Shown here: positions 11,780 through 22,176 of the stretch, piece by piece
Layout: each line of letters starts with the position of its first letter
Numbering within the stretch: the stretch's first letter is position 1
DNA from: Persicaria tinctoria
Taxonomy: Eukaryota > Streptophyta > Magnoliopsida > Caryophyllales > Polygonaceae
NCBI GenBank assembly: GCA_037127255.1
Contig: JBANSL010000018.1
Span: 16,713,175-16,777,174 of the forward strand
Length of the DNA stretch: 64,000 nt
Reading direction: 5' to 3'
Translations under genes and position numbers: made by a program
The notes under the pieces: model-generated
Told to the model about the DNA's origin: nothing
Databases searched by the model: none
What the model saw: the letters and a program-made list of their open reading frames with translations, nothing else

Positions 11780-12360
11780 TGAACTTTCCCTACAAAAGAA
11801 AAAAAAAAGTTAGAATCAATCAATTAACTTATAGCAGTAGAAACAAAAAATCAATTGAACAAAAAATCAACAGTACCTACCAGATCTGATCAATTACAAC
11901 ATCATGATGAATAGGTGCAAGCAACAGGACGACCAACTAACAAGCGCGAGCAACAACGAACAGAACCGAGCAACGATGAACAGGGAGAAGCGATTCTAGG
12001 TCTTTTGATGCTCACCATTCCTCCTCCTCTCATGCTTCAGCGCTTTGTCTACTCCTCGTCTGGGATCAAGCAGGCTCGTGTTTGATTGAATTTCAGAGAT
12101 GTGAAGAGGAGATTCATCGGCAAGGACGACAAGGACAATGTTGCCATGGAAGCACCACTGATAATGCAGACTCAGCCTCGAAGCCACTCCAACCATCTCG
12201 ATCTGATCTTCTTCGTCGACGTAGGTCTTCATCCGGCCATCTCCCCTGTCGGCGTCGCTCTCTTCCTCCTCCTCACCTTCAACCGTATCTCCATCGGCGT
12301 CGCTCTTCGATCAATTGAATATGTTAGGGTTGAAAGGGAAAGGTAGGGGATTAAATTATA
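11780..12360 (+). other. GC-richer segment near the right end of the TIR element, possible captured gene piece
   Basis: Base composition rises sharply compared with the flanking AT-rich repeats. The segment includes an open frame of 86 codons from the ATG at 12086 (MNFRDVKRRFIGKDDKDN at its start, a hydrophobic stretch in the middle). I do not recognise the protein. Such islands inside non-autonomous DNA transposons are often captured host exons, but that is inference. Confidence 0.3.
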
Positions 12361-12420
12361 ACAAGGGTAGTTTAGGGATTAAATAAAACATATGGACATT
12401 TACTTAATTACCATTTCAAT

Positions 12421-14067
12421 ATGGAAAATTACTTAATTAGATATCCTAGATGGATATTTGACCAAAATTTTCCTAAAAGGTTTGGAGGGTTAGATTTGTC
12501 CATATTGAAATGTCAACAGAGTACTGAGATTGTTAAGATCCTCCATACTTATGGAGCAGCGTCCGGCCAACAGGTGAACTTCTCGAAATCTGAACTGTCT
12601 TTTAGTAAGAATGTTGAGGCGAATCGCAGGGCTGAGATTGTAAGCATCCTAGGGATCAGAGAGGTGGATAAGCATGAACGTTACCTTGGGCTTCCAACTA
12701 TGGTGGGTCGCTCGAAAAAAGTAATCTTTCAGCAGGTTAAGGAGAGGATATGGAAAAAGATGAAGGGGTGGAAGAGCAAATGTCTATCAAGAGCCGGGAA
12801 GGAAGTCCTAATTAAGGCGGTAGCGCAAGCCATTCCCACATATACCATGTCCTGCTTTCAGTTGCCAAAGGGCCTTTGTGACGAAATTGAGCATTTGTTA
12901 TGCAAATTTTGGTGGGGGGATGCGGATGGCCCTAGGAAGGTGCATTGGATGAGCTGGAAACGGATGTGTTGGGCGAAGAGCAAGGGAGGGCTTGGGTTTC
13001 GTGATATTGAGTTGTTTAACGAGGCATTGCTGGCTCGACAGGGATGGCGGTTGATACAGAACCCGAACTCTTTGATTGCGAGACTGCTGAAGGCAAGGTA
13101 TTACCCCTCAACCTCCTTTCTACAGGCCACAATGGGATATAACCCGAGCTATACTTGGAGGAGCATCCTAAGCGGCCAAGCGGTGTTGAAAAAAGGGATG
13201 ATTTGGGCGATTGGGAACGGAGCATCCGTCAATGTTTGGAAGGACAGGTGGATACCGAGGCCAACTAGCTACAAGGTTATAGCCAATTTATATGGGGGGG
13301 AGCCGCATCTAAAGGTTAACGACCTTATTGATTGGGACCTTGTAAAATGGGATGAGGAGAAGATCCGCGCTTTGCTACTGCCTTGTGATGCAGAGATAGT
13401 TCTTCAGATACGACTAACCCACCCTTTGGGTGCTGATGAGCTGATTTGGTGCCATCGCAAGAATGGTCTGTTCACCGTCAGGTCGGCATATCATATGCTA
13501 ATTGAGGAGAGGATAGCCAGCGAAGGGGATGAGGGACAAGTTAATGGCGACGCTAGAGCAGCGGTTTGGAAAGGAGTGTGGAAGTTGGACGTCGTACCTA
13601 AAGTGCGGTCATTTCTTTGGAGAGCGGCCAAGAATGTCCTTCCTTGTAAGAGCAATCTTCGGCGGCGCCGTATTATAACGGAGGATAGGTGCGAATTGTG
13701 TGGAAAGGAGGAAGATGAAGCCCACGTTCTGTTTGAATGTCGACCAGCTAAACAGGTTTGGAAGTTGCTGCCCTTACTAAGCCGGTTCAGGAAGGGACAG
13801 TGCACGTTCTTCTCGGCGCTCCAGCAGGTAATTACCACGGGATCTATGGAAGAGAAGCGTTTATGGGCTACTGTCATATGGAAGATATGGCATGCTAGAA
13901 ACAAAAGAATCTTTGAGGGTATCGATATGGACCCAAAGACGCTTGTCAGGAGTTCGAAGGACGAGCTCATGATGTATAAGAGGCTAACACAACAGCTGAA
14001 GGAGACTCCGAGAGAACAGAGGCAAGCCGGGGGAGGAAAGTGGGAGAGGCCGTACGGGGTTTGTTAA
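12421..14067 (+). pseudogene. LINE B reverse transcriptase C-terminal half and zinc-binding domain
   Basis: From about 12505 the translation matches the part of plant L1 RT after the catalytic site: ILHTYGAASGQQVNFSKSE, YLGLPTMVGRSKK and the SRAGKEVLIKAVAQAIPTY block. Then come FWWGDADGPRKVHWMSWKRMC, GGLGFRDIELFNEALLARQGWR and IGNGASVNVWKDRWIP. The zinc-binding domain near 13560-13760 has CELCGKEEDEAHVLFEC. The first roughly 28 codons do not resemble RT and belong to the upstream element. The catalytic YADD region is missing, so it cannot act as a polymerase. The frame ends one base out of register with the RNase H part. Confidence 0.88.
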
Positions 14068-14555
14068 AGTGAATTGTGACGCCTCCATTTCGGAAGATAG
14101 AGGTTCTGGGATTGGCTTCATATGTAGGAATGAGGATGGTGAACTGCGTGTTGCTGGTCACAAGGCCATAGCTTTTACTCGGGAGGCAGAGATAGCTGAA
14201 GCGGAAGCGGGCCGGTGGGCTGTTCAGATGGTGGCTGAAAGGGGAATGCAGCGGGTGGTGTTTGAAACAGACTGTTTACCGCTGGTAGTGAAGCTGCGAA
14301 AAGGCTATGATGGGAGGGGTGCTTTGGCAAAGCTGATCGATGATATTAGAGAAGCAGGAAGTCTGGGCGAGGTGAGATGGTCCCATGTGCGACGTACAGG
14401 CAATGAAGTAGCGCATAGCCTACCTAGAATCCGTCCTATTAGTTCAATTTTAATTTTTGCTTCTAGATTCTTACCGCAAGACGCTCATGTAGCTTTGTTG
14501 AATGATCTTCAGTAATATTTTAGCCTTGAGGCTTTTTCTCAACAAAAAAAAAAAG
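12505..14555 (+). mobile_element. LINE B, 5'-truncated non-LTR retrotransposon
   Basis: The sequence enters in the middle of a plant L1-type reverse transcriptase and runs through the zinc-binding and RNase H domains to an A-rich tail (about 14542-14560). It differs strongly from LINE A in protein sequence. The 5' junction, near 12480-12510, coincides with the right end of the TIR element, so the truncation point cannot be separated from that insertion. Confidence 0.88.
14069..14515 (+). pseudogene. LINE B RNase H domain
   Basis: This frame starts with VNCDASIS-type sequence (first catalytic Asp) and GSGIGFICRNEDGELRVAG. AEIAEAEAGRWAVQMVAERG contains the catalytic Glu, and FETDCLPLVVKLRKG contains the next Asp. 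Near the end is RTGNEVAHSL, the usual His-containing tail. It is the plant RVT_3-type RNase H found at the end of L1 ORF2. A single-base frameshift near 14060 separates it from the RT frame. Confidence 0.88.
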
Positions 14556-14853
14556 AAAAGAAAACGGGATTAATTAGGCGAACGTTATTGTCAGACCACT
14601 TAAATACATGAGAGGAAGGAATGCAATCCGATCGAGTATTGAAAAAATGGTTATAAGCATTAAAAAAAAAAAACTTATATCAGTTATATGGAAATTATTA
14701 TTTTTATCCTTGGAGTGCAAGGAACACATTTTTCTTTTTCTTTACATTTTTCTACTTTGTTGGTCCTTGGGGCGCAAGGATTAATTATTATTATTATTAT
14801 TATTATTACTTTGATTATTCAATGCAGCTCTCCATTTCTATAAAAAAACCATA
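14556..14853. other. AT-rich spacer with ATT microsatellite
   Basis: The only distinct feature is a run of about eight ATT units at 14784-14808. I see no gene. Confidence 0.6.
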
Positions 14854-15088
14854 CTCCCTCCGTTCCAAAATAGATGGACTTTTACTTTTCGGCACGTTTT
14901 TTAAGGAGCGGAAAACTCTATAAAATATTATTTTTTTGATTAATTTTTTTATATAATTTGATACTTATTAGTAATAAGTATTACATTATATAAAAAAATT
15001 AATCAAAAAAATTATATTTTAAAGACATTTTCGCTCTTTAAAAAGCGTGTCGAAAATCAAAAGGCCATCTATTTTGGAACGGAGGGAG
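14854..15088. mobile_element. Stowaway-type MITE (Tc1/mariner)
   Basis: The inverted repeats begin CTCCCTCCGTTCC and end GGAACGGAGGGAG, the classic Stowaway terminus. TA lies on both sides (14852-14853 and 15089-15090). The element is 235 bp with strong internal fold-back (CTTTTACTTTTCGGCACG versus CGTGTCGAAAATCAAAAG). It has no coding sequence. Confidence 0.95.
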
Positions 15089-15163
15089 TATTTTAATTTA
15101 TCTATTCATTTTTTACGAAAACTATAGTGGAAACGATCAATTATACAATATTTTTCTTATATA

Positions 15164-15492
15164 CCAATGACCTCTTGCCCTAGTGGTAAGAGTGAGGTGC
15201 TTCCTTGTGCCTCACTACCATGAGGTCAAGGGTTCAAATCCCACTAGGTACAATTTGTGCTTGAGTGGGTACTCATACCTTGGTTTGCCTTGGCACTACC
15301 ATGAGGTCAAGGGTTCAAATCGCACTAGGCACAATTTGTGCTTGAGTGGGTACTCATACCTTGGTTTGCCTTGACATGGGTTAACCTGTCTTGCCGCTTG
15401 GCTTACCCGGCTCGAGTGCTTTGCAGGCTAGTGCTCGGCCCGTGGAGGACTAGTCGATAACCTCGGAACCTCTACGTCATCAAAAAAAAAAA
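15164..15492 (+). mobile_element. tRNA-derived SINE with internal 81-bp duplication and 19-bp target duplication
   Basis: The head carries a pol III A-box-like TGCCCTAGTGGTAAG near 15177 and a B-box-like GGGTTCAAATCCC near 15231. An 81-bp block (15213-15293) is repeated directly at 15294-15374, giving a second B box. The body ends in a poly-A run. The identical 19-mer ACAATATTTTTCTTATATA flanks it at 15145-15163 and 15493-15511, showing insertion by target-primed reverse transcription. It lies 190 bp upstream of the EF1A-1 TATA box. Confidence 0.93.
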
Positions 15493-15682
15493 ACAATATT
15501 TTTCTTATATAAATCTATATAATATTATATGTCACTCACCCAATATTTCCATTAATGCATTTCTCCAAACTCCAGCCAGAAAGGCAGAAACGTAGTTGTA
15601 GATGGGTACGAATGGTAATTAACCGAAAGTGACGGAGATACTTTTGAAGGGCCTTTCCGTCAAATCGTCATTTTTTGTTTAG

Positions 15683-15690
15683 TATATAAG
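15683..15690 (+). promoter_or_regulatory. TATA box of EF1A copy 1
   Basis: TATATAAG lies about 30 bp before the pyrimidine-rich leader start (about 15713). The leader contains CTAGGGTTTTAG, a telo-box-like element known from plant EF1A and ribosomal-protein promoters. Confidence 0.75.
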
Positions 15691-15780
15691 TTCGTTGTGC
15701 GTCGTTCTCCCACTTCAAGCTCTCTCATCCCATTTGATATCTTTCCTCAGCGGCTAGGGTTTTAGCGGATCTCTTCAGAG

Positions 15781-16675
15781 GTAAGATTTTTACCTTCTCG
15801 TGTTCTTCTGATTGATTAGCTCTCGATCGATTATATTTGTTTATGTAGCTCATATTTTACAGTCGTTTTTGCTTCTGATTTGTCTTGGAAGTGTACACCT
15901 CTTGTGTGTGATCGATAATTCAAGTGATTTGGTTTGCTTATATGGCAGATTTCTCTGACTAATCTTGTGTTCGGATCTTTCCTGACATCGAGTAATATGT
16001 TTGATGAACTGTGTCTGTAATTTTGTTCAGTGATGAAAGTTTAGTCAACGGATGCTGTGAATTGATGTTGTTTCTTTTTATAAATTATTTCACTGGTTCT
16101 GAATTTCTGATTTGAATCAAATTAGCTAGTGTGAAAACGGATTCTTGATATAGCTATTATATATTCTCCTAATGAAGCAAAACTCCATTCATAGATTTTG
16201 GATTTGTGTCTGAATTAAACAATTTTGATATTCTAGCCTTGTGCTAGTTTACTAGAAATGTCCTCTTTCCTATTCAAACCATGATCTCTTTTACTTTGCT
16301 TGATAATGATTTGCCATTTTCAATTCTCCGTGTCTTGATTTGATGGCCTTTTACAGTAGTACTTGTGTATTGCAAACTTGTCATTGGATAAATGCCTTGT
16401 TTCTGTTTTGAAGCTTGAATTCTTATTTCATGTAATATCTCATGGAGGGATGCTTTTTGTTATGAACATAACCTCATGCCGGTTTAGTGTTCTTCTCTCA
16501 CTAATGATGGGATAAATACGGTGATAAAAAGAACATAAAAAATTGCCTTGTAAGATAATTTTGTTGTTCATTGGATATATGTTGCTAATGGTTGCACCAA
16601 GAAAGTTTGGATTGCTTATACTCTTATTAAGATTTTCTAGTATGTCTAATATTATTTCCTCCTAACAATTTACAG
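15781..16675 (+). other. 5'-UTR intron of EF1A copy 1
   Basis: The leader exon ends CTTCAGAG and is followed by GTAAGATTTT. The intron ends CAATTTACAG directly before the 13-base remainder of the leader and the ATG. It is 895 bp and T-rich. A long first intron in the leader is typical for plant EF1A genes and is known to raise expression in that family. Confidence 0.85.
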
Positions 16676-16688
16676 ACAACCAGATACC

Positions 16689-18145
16689 ATGGGTAAAGAG
16701 AAGGTTCACATCAACATTGTTGTCATTGGACATGTCGACTCTGGGAAGTCCACCACTACTGGTCACCTTATCTACAAGCTTGGTGGTATTGACAAGCGTG
16801 TGATTGAGAGGTTTGAGAAGGAGGCGGCTGAGATGAACAAGAGGTCATTCAAGTATGCGTGGGTGCTTGACAAGCTGAAGGCTGAGCGTGAGCGTGGTAT
16901 CACCATTGACATTGCTCTGTGGAAGTTTGAGACCACCAAGTACTACTGCACTGTCATTGATGCCCCTGGTCACCGTGACTTCATCAAGAACATGATTACT
17001 GGAACCTCTCAGGCTGACTGTGCTGTTCTTATCATTGACTCTACTACTGGAGGTTTTGAAGCTGGTATCTCCAAGGATGGTCAGACCCGTGAGCATGCCC
17101 TTCTTGCGTTCACCCTTGGTGTGAGGCAAATGATTTGCTGCTGTAACAAGGTATAATCATTATCCTTCTCATGCTCGCCTTATATCGACAACTTTCTAAA
17201 TATTGGTTGGTTCATGCTCATCCTACTTCTGTTAATGACACTATTGTTCTTGTACAGATGGATGCCACAACCCCCAAGTACTCAAAGCCCAGGTATGAGG
17301 AAATTGTGAAGGAAGTGTCATCTTACATGAAGAAGGTTGGCTACAACCCTGACAAGATCCCCTTTGTCCCCATCTCCGGGTTTGAGGGTGACAACATGAT
17401 TGAGAGGTCCACAAACCTCGACTGGTACAAGGGTCCAACCCTTCTTGAGGCTCTTGATCAGATCCATGAGCCCAAGAGGCCCTCAGACAAGCCCCTCCGT
17501 CTCCCGCTCCAGGACGTTTACAAAATTGGGGGTATTGGAACGGTGCCCGTTGGCAGAGTGGAGACTGGTGTCCTAAAGCCTGGAACTGTTGTCACCTTTG
17601 GCCCTACTGGATTGACCACTGAAGTCAAGTCTGTTGAGATGCACCATGAGTCTCTCACTGAGGCTCTCCCTGGTGACAATGTGGGCTTCAACGTCAAGAA
17701 CGTTGCTGTCAAGGATCTGAAGCGTGGTTTTGTGGCCTCTGACTCCAAGAACGACCCGGCCAAGGGTGCTGCCAACTTCACCTCCCAGGTCATCATCATG
17801 AACCACCCAGGGCAGATCGGAAACGGCTATGCCCCAGTGCTTGATTGCCACACCTCCCACATTGCAGTCAAGTTTGCTGAGATCTTGACCAAGATTGACA
17901 GGCGTTCTGGTAAGGAGCTCGAGAAGGAGCCCAAGTTCTTGAAGAATGGTGACGCTGGCATGGTTAAGATGATTCCTTCCAAACCCATGGTGGTTGAGAC
18001 CTTCTCCGAGTACCCACCCCTTGGGCGTTTTGCCGTGAGGGACATGAGGCAGACTGTTGCTGTTGGTGTCATCAAGAGTGTCGACAAGAAGGATCCAACA
18101 GGCGCCAAGGTCACTAAGGCAGCTGCCAAGAAGGGTGCGAAGTGA
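16689..18145 (+). CDS. EF1A: Elongation factor 1-alpha, copy 1 (one coding intron)
   Basis: The protein delivers aminoacyl-tRNA to the ribosomal A site as a GTP complex in the cytoplasm. Exons are 16689-17150 and 17258-18145, with a GT-AG intron at 17151-17257, giving 154 + 295 = 449 residues, the usual plant length. Motifs are GHVDSGKST at residues 14-22 (P loop), [10 protein letters not shown] (switch I), DAPGHRDF near residue 91, and NKMD (guanine specificity), split by the intron between Lys154 and Met155. SGFEGDNM follows near residue 195, then the beta-barrel domains 2 and 3 and a lysine-rich tail ending KKGAK. The start context is ACCATGGGT. The open frame reads into the intron, so a naive ORF call would give two short proteins. 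The protein equals copy 3 and differs from copy 2 at one residue (Ile in AVLIIDS). All features suggest a working gene; expression cannot be judged. Confidence 0.98.
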
Positions 18146-18480
18146 ATCTCAATGCCTACCATTGCTGCAGTCGATGCATACCATTTCTCTAAGGTCTTAG
18201 TCTCTTTCTCCAGTGCTGTCGTTTGCTTACTTTGCCGTTCCTTTGGTTTTCGAAACAAGTTGTTGCCTTCCTGCATCTCCCATTCTCAGAATTGGGTGCT
18301 GGACAGGCGGTGGCGTATCCCTGGTATCTCTTTTTAATGTTGTGTCTATTGAACACTGTCATTTGAAATAATAGTTGGTGTGCATCGAAGTTTTGTTCAA
18401 TATATGTTTATCAGACCTTGTCATATTTTCGTTTGTTATGTATGGTTGATTTATACTTGTTTGTGTTTCTGATGTTACTT
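18146..18480 (+). other. 3' UTR region of EF1A copy 1 with conserved block
   Basis: The 55 bp at 18261-18315 (from TGTTGCCTTCC through CAGAATTGGGTGCT to GGCGGTGGCG) recur almost unchanged in the copy 2 3' UTR at 39205-39259 and in weaker form after copy 3. The surrounding UTR sequence is far more diverged. Confidence 0.75.
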
Positions 18481-18650
18481 GGGATTTGGCCCCATCATGT
18501 GAAGGTTTTATATCGATCTAGTTTATGAAATCACTGCAAGTATAAAGTCATAAACCATTATATTTAGCTTATTAGGCTTTTATTTTGTAATTTGAATTGC
18601 AGTCAGCCATAATCCATATACGACCCTCTCACAAAATCTCCCTGCTAACT

Positions 18651-19388
18651 ATGGCAGCAGAATTTGCCACACAAATCCCTAATCCACATGAACCCAATCA
18701 CCCTTTTAAAGTCGTCTCCAATATCATCAAGCTTGACTCCACCACCAATTTTCTCCCATGGAAGGTTCAAATTTAAGCCACTCTCGAAGGTTACGATATG
18801 TTCAAATATCTTGACGGCTCTGATTCTGCCCCTGCAGAAACCGTCACAGTTAACAACAACACGAACCCGAACACGGCCTACCTCACCTACAAAAGACAGG
18901 ATCGCATCCTCTATGGTGCGATACTAGGAACTCTCTCCCCGTCTGTTTCTTGTCTGGTGACTACAGCGACCTTTTCCAAACAAGTCTGGAACATCCTCAA
19001 CAACACGTATGGCAAAAGCTCTCGAGGGCATATCAAGTTAATCAAGGAGCGGCTTCGTTCCTCAAGCAAAGGCTCTCTAACAGTGACCGAGTATATGCAA
19101 AAGATGAAGGCTTCGGCTGATCTTCTTGCATCCCTCAATGCTCCGGTCGCCAACGAAGACATCACTGATTATGTACTTCGTGGCTTGGATGAGCCCTACA
19201 AGCCAGTGGTCTATGCTATCAATGCCCGGGACACCGCGATCACGTTTGAAGAACTTCACGAGAAGCTACTTAATCTCAAGGAGGAGGCAAAGCTCAATAT
19301 CATCGGATTGAAGCCAGAATCGAAATATCGCAAGATAGTCGCGTTTAAGTTGTGCCAAACTCCCTCTAATTCCATTGCATATCAATGA
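18651..19388 (+). pseudogene. Copia gag fragment (UBN2-type)
   Basis: Reading from the ATG at 18651 gives MAAEFATQIPNP and NFLPWKVQI, then an in-frame TAA at 18774. It continues in the same frame with GYDMFKYLDGS, ILGTLSPSVSCLVTTATF, VWNILNNTYGKSSRGHIKLIKERL and LTVTEYMQKMKASADLLA. The last part is DYVLRGLDEPYKPVVYAI and ITFEELHEKLLN. This is the capsid region of plant Ty1/copia Gag. No protease, zinc knuckle or LTR follows, so it is an isolated gag piece. It lies directly downstream of EF1A-1. Copia B in this window lacks precisely this region, but a direct link is not shown. Confidence 0.88.
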
Positions 19389-19637
19389 ATGTCTTCTCAA
19401 GTAGTAATAATGAAAGGTAACATTGCATTAATAAGTTGATGCAATGAAAAATGGAGGCTTTGGTTTATTCTTTTCAATTTCATCGGTATAAATTGTAATC
19501 TTTGAAATTAGTAAATCTACATGACGAGGTGAATCTTACTAATTTTGAATACATGGGAATGATGATTAAAACATTGTAAGTGAATACTTGAAATAATGTT
19601 TATGGAGTCTTTTCGTTTGTAACGAGGAAGAGTAAGG

Positions 19638-20205
19638 ATTTGATCAGAATATAAAGAAAGGATGACTAGAAATGTAACTTTTTTGTCCTCTATGGTGTTA
19701 AATGTGGTTTTTTGCATTCTCGCTCTTTGGCCTGCTTTGTCTTGTTTTGGTGGAAGCTCGTGCTAGTGTGGATGTGTTTAGTTTCGGTAGAAGCAATAGT
19801 CTCAGACATGTTGTTGATCGAAATGACCGTGACAGTGTTCGTGATTCCCGAAGATCCCTCATCCAAGTGGGGAGAGCATCGCTAATCCACAGTTCCCCAA
19901 AGATGTATTTTCCCATGGTGGGCTTCTGCTTTTGTCTCCCGGTGCCGAGAAGCGCAACATCAGTCTCAAGACTCACCCGTATTCTCGGCATTCATTTTTC
20001 GCCCCTTCTTCGTCCTATGCTTCCACGCGGACTATGTGTCTGGCGCCTTTGAGTGACGCTAGAATCTTTGTTGTTGTGTACGAGACAATGTTTTTTTTCT
20101 TGGTTGTATCTTGATATTTTCCCATTCGTCATTTACTGTTTGACCTCTTTTTTTCTCAGACATTGGTGGTGTATAAGATTTCGACTTCTTACCCTGATTA
20201 AAAAA
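19638..20205 (+). mobile_element. 5'-truncated retroposon with 18-bp target duplication
   Basis: The identical 18-mer TAACGAGGAAGAGTAAGG occurs at 19620-19637 and 20206-20223. The insert ends in an A-rich CTGATTAAAAAA. Part of the insert (about 19810-19925: GTGTTCGTGATTCCCGAAG ... CCATGGTGGG) is clearly related to 44500-44600. I recognise no protein. It is probably the 3' end of a LINE-type family. Confidence 0.8.
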
Positions 20206-20223
20206 TAACGAGGAAGAGTAAGG

Positions 20224-20681
20224 GGTACTTGTGGAAAAATTATCAATGATTGAAAATCCGATTATTTGAAATAAGTTGCTTGTGGACTAGTGGCCGGTTA
20301 ACCTTGGCACCCAAATAAATAATTAAAAATAATATTTTTTTTTTATACATAAAGAGAAAATTACTAATAAATTGATTTTAGATAAGGTCACATTTATTTG
20401 CTATTCAGTCATGGATTTCAACATCTAGAATGATACAGGTCTCCTTGACCTCATCTGTCATGATACCATTGGATAAAGTTTTCTTACTCGATTCATACCC
20501 AATAATAAAAAAAATCGAATTTATACCTAATAAAAAAAATTGATTCTATAAAAAGATATTGATTCTAAAATCAGTCAAAAGATACTGGCCATTTTTGTTT
20601 TTGATGTGTTTTCCATATGGAAACTTGATCGAGCCTAGTTTGATTGATTGTTATGGAATATGGATGAGGTCATGGCTATGA
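20224..20681. other. AT-rich spacer, nothing recognised
   Basis: There is no convincing open frame, RNA or repeat; it contains only short poly-A and poly-T stretches. Confidence 0.5.
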
Positions 20682-21657
20682 GAGCATATGCAATGGTGAG
20701 CCCCGATCTTGAGCTCTTAACTTACTTTTCTTATGCCACATCAGCTTAAATGTCTCATTCTAACTTTTTAATTTTTCACCTTCATCCGTGAGCCTGAGTC
20801 TTGGGCCCTTAAATTACCTTTTATTATTTTTCCTTTTTATTTACTCAATTCTTTTATTATTAATAATAATAAAAATATTAAGTAATTAATTTATAATAAC
20901 ATAGCATAAAAAAATAACTTTTTAATGTTTAAAAAGGAAAATATGGGTATTATTCAAATGAATTTTTTTTCCAAAAAACATATGCAAGAGGGGTGTCTAT
21001 GTATAGATAAAAATAAATTAAATTCAAAGATATATTTTTTATTTTTTTTAAACAAATGAAAAACAACCGAAAATCATTTAAAAGTAAATAAAGCATAAGT
21101 TCTGCCATGTGGCAGTTAGGAGCCCTACTTTTTGGGTCTCATATATAAGAGCATAAGCAACCATGGGTTTTGCTTACCTTAAGGTTGTTAAAAGGTAACC
21201 CTATGGTTGTAGGCAAAACCTTAAGGTAAATAGAGGAAAGGGGTTACCTTGGTGTGGAGAGTTAGAAAGTGCATTGGACCATGTGCAAAAGCATGATGTT
21301 TTGTTTATTTTTATGTTTTTATATTTAACTAATAATATTAGGATTGGTGGAAATCATATAGTGTGTATAAACAAATGGGAAAAAGAGAAGAATGAGGTAA
21401 ACTCGTGGTTGTGGCATAAAAATATGAAAACCTTAAAGAAAGAGGTTGATAAAGTAGAAAGTTATTTAAAAGAAAAAATAAATGAGGTGTCAAAATATTA
21501 TAGGGAGAGGGGAAAAAAATTGGATAAGAGGTAACATTATGGTTGCGGATGGTCTAAGAGTCCAAACAATGGGCTCTTACATTAAATTTTTATTTTTCAC
21601 CATGTTTTTCCTACGTGGCAACTATAAGAGCCTCAAGGCTCATCATTGCACATGCTC
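20682..21657. mobile_element. TIR element with TGA duplications (PIF/Harbinger-like MITE), outer
   Basis: The left end GAGCATATGCAATGGTGAGCC pairs with the inverted right end (GAGCATGTGCAATGATGAGCC) at 19 of 21 positions. Both ends are flanked by TGA (20679-20681 and 21658-21660). A 3-bp duplication fits PIF/Harbinger-like MITEs, although TGA is not the usual TWA. A second element is nested inside. Confidence 0.75.
21149..21554. mobile_element. Nested TIR element with TAA duplications (PIF/Harbinger-like MITE), inner
   Basis: The ends are GAGCATAAGCAACCATGGG on the left and, inverted on the right, GACCATCCGCAACCATAATG. TAA flanks it at 21146-21148 and 21555-21557. It holds an 86-codon open frame from 21274, rich in Lys and Glu, that matches nothing I know and may be chance. 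Confidence 0.7.
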
Positions 21658-21844
21658 TGAGTGTCTTATTTTCGCTTTTTAAAATCCCTTGTATATATGT
21701 GGGGCATTAATTCATTTTACATTGTACTCTTATACGTTTTAGAGAGTCTTTTTATTACATGGACTTTAGCGGCCGGCGTAATGTTGTATTAATGGTCGTA
21801 GTACATATTGTCACCATGCTTATTCCTTTCTTTTCTCAAGGGCT

Positions 21845-21899
21845 AAAGCCTCCTCCTTATCTTTTTCTCAAGGTCCAACCGATCTGCCACCTGGCTACC
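21845..21899 (-). pseudogene. LINE C, C-terminal tail of RNase H (minus strand)
   Basis: Read on the minus strand from 21899, the sequence gives GSQVADRLDLEKK and a stop, the usual tail of LINE RNase H domains. It continues, across the gypsy insertion, the minus-strand fragment at 34042-34970. Confidence 0.65.
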
Positions 21900-22137
21900 T
21901 GTAATGACCCACTCCTAGAGGATGAATAGATCTATGTGTATAAACAGGAGTAAAGGGTTGAATGGTGGAGAATCATAATGAATACAATCCATTCTATTCT
22001 CCAACTCTCTCAACTATCTCTCCTCTCCTCTAACTAACTTTCCCTCACTCACTCTCCCTCTTTTGTTACCCTCCTTTCTGGTTCTGTTACACAGCAACAC
22101 CCACGCCGATCACCTCTCACAACCTCAAGACACTACA
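21900..22137 (+). repeat. 5' LTR of the gypsy element
   Basis: The repeat has TG...CA ends and equals the 3' LTR except at about six positions. Polypyrimidine stretches (CTCTCAACTATCTCTCC) fill the middle. Confidence 0.95.
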
Positions 22138-22138
22138 G

Positions 22139-22150
22139 TGGTATCAGAGC
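22139..22150 (+). promoter_or_regulatory. Primer-binding site (tRNA-iMet) of the gypsy element
   Basis: TGGTATCAGAGC begins one base after the LTR and is complementary to the 3' end of plant initiator tRNA-Met. Confidence 0.93.
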
Positions 22151-22176
22151 GACTTTCCGAGGCAACACGCAACACC

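Larger units (their letters stand above)
7900..12475. mobile_element. Putative large non-autonomous DNA transposon with imperfect terminal inverted repeats
   Basis: The left end (about 7900-7990) reads AAATTTGGTGAATATCCAT, then AATTAAGTAAATGTCCA and AATTAAGTAAATATCCA. The right end (about 12385-12475) carries the same sequence inverted: TGGACATTTACTTAATT, ACTTAATTAGATATCC, then TGGATATTTGACCAAAATTT. The inside is full of GTGACA (left) and TGTCACC (right) motifs and has no transposase that I recognise. No clear target-site duplication was found, so the ends and superfamily are uncertain. Subterminal repeat arrays of this sort are known from MULE, hAT and CACTA elements. Confidence 0.55.

Noticed and set aside
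17171..17257. Open reading through the EF1A intron into exon 3, suggesting two separate proteins
   Set aside because: GT-AG sites, conservation in three copies and the split NKMD motif show that it is an intron.
16845..18276. Several long antisense open frames across EF1A copy 1 (also in copies 2 and 3)
   Set aside because: They mirror the conserved sense codons and recur in all three copies only because the sense protein is conserved; no domain is visible.
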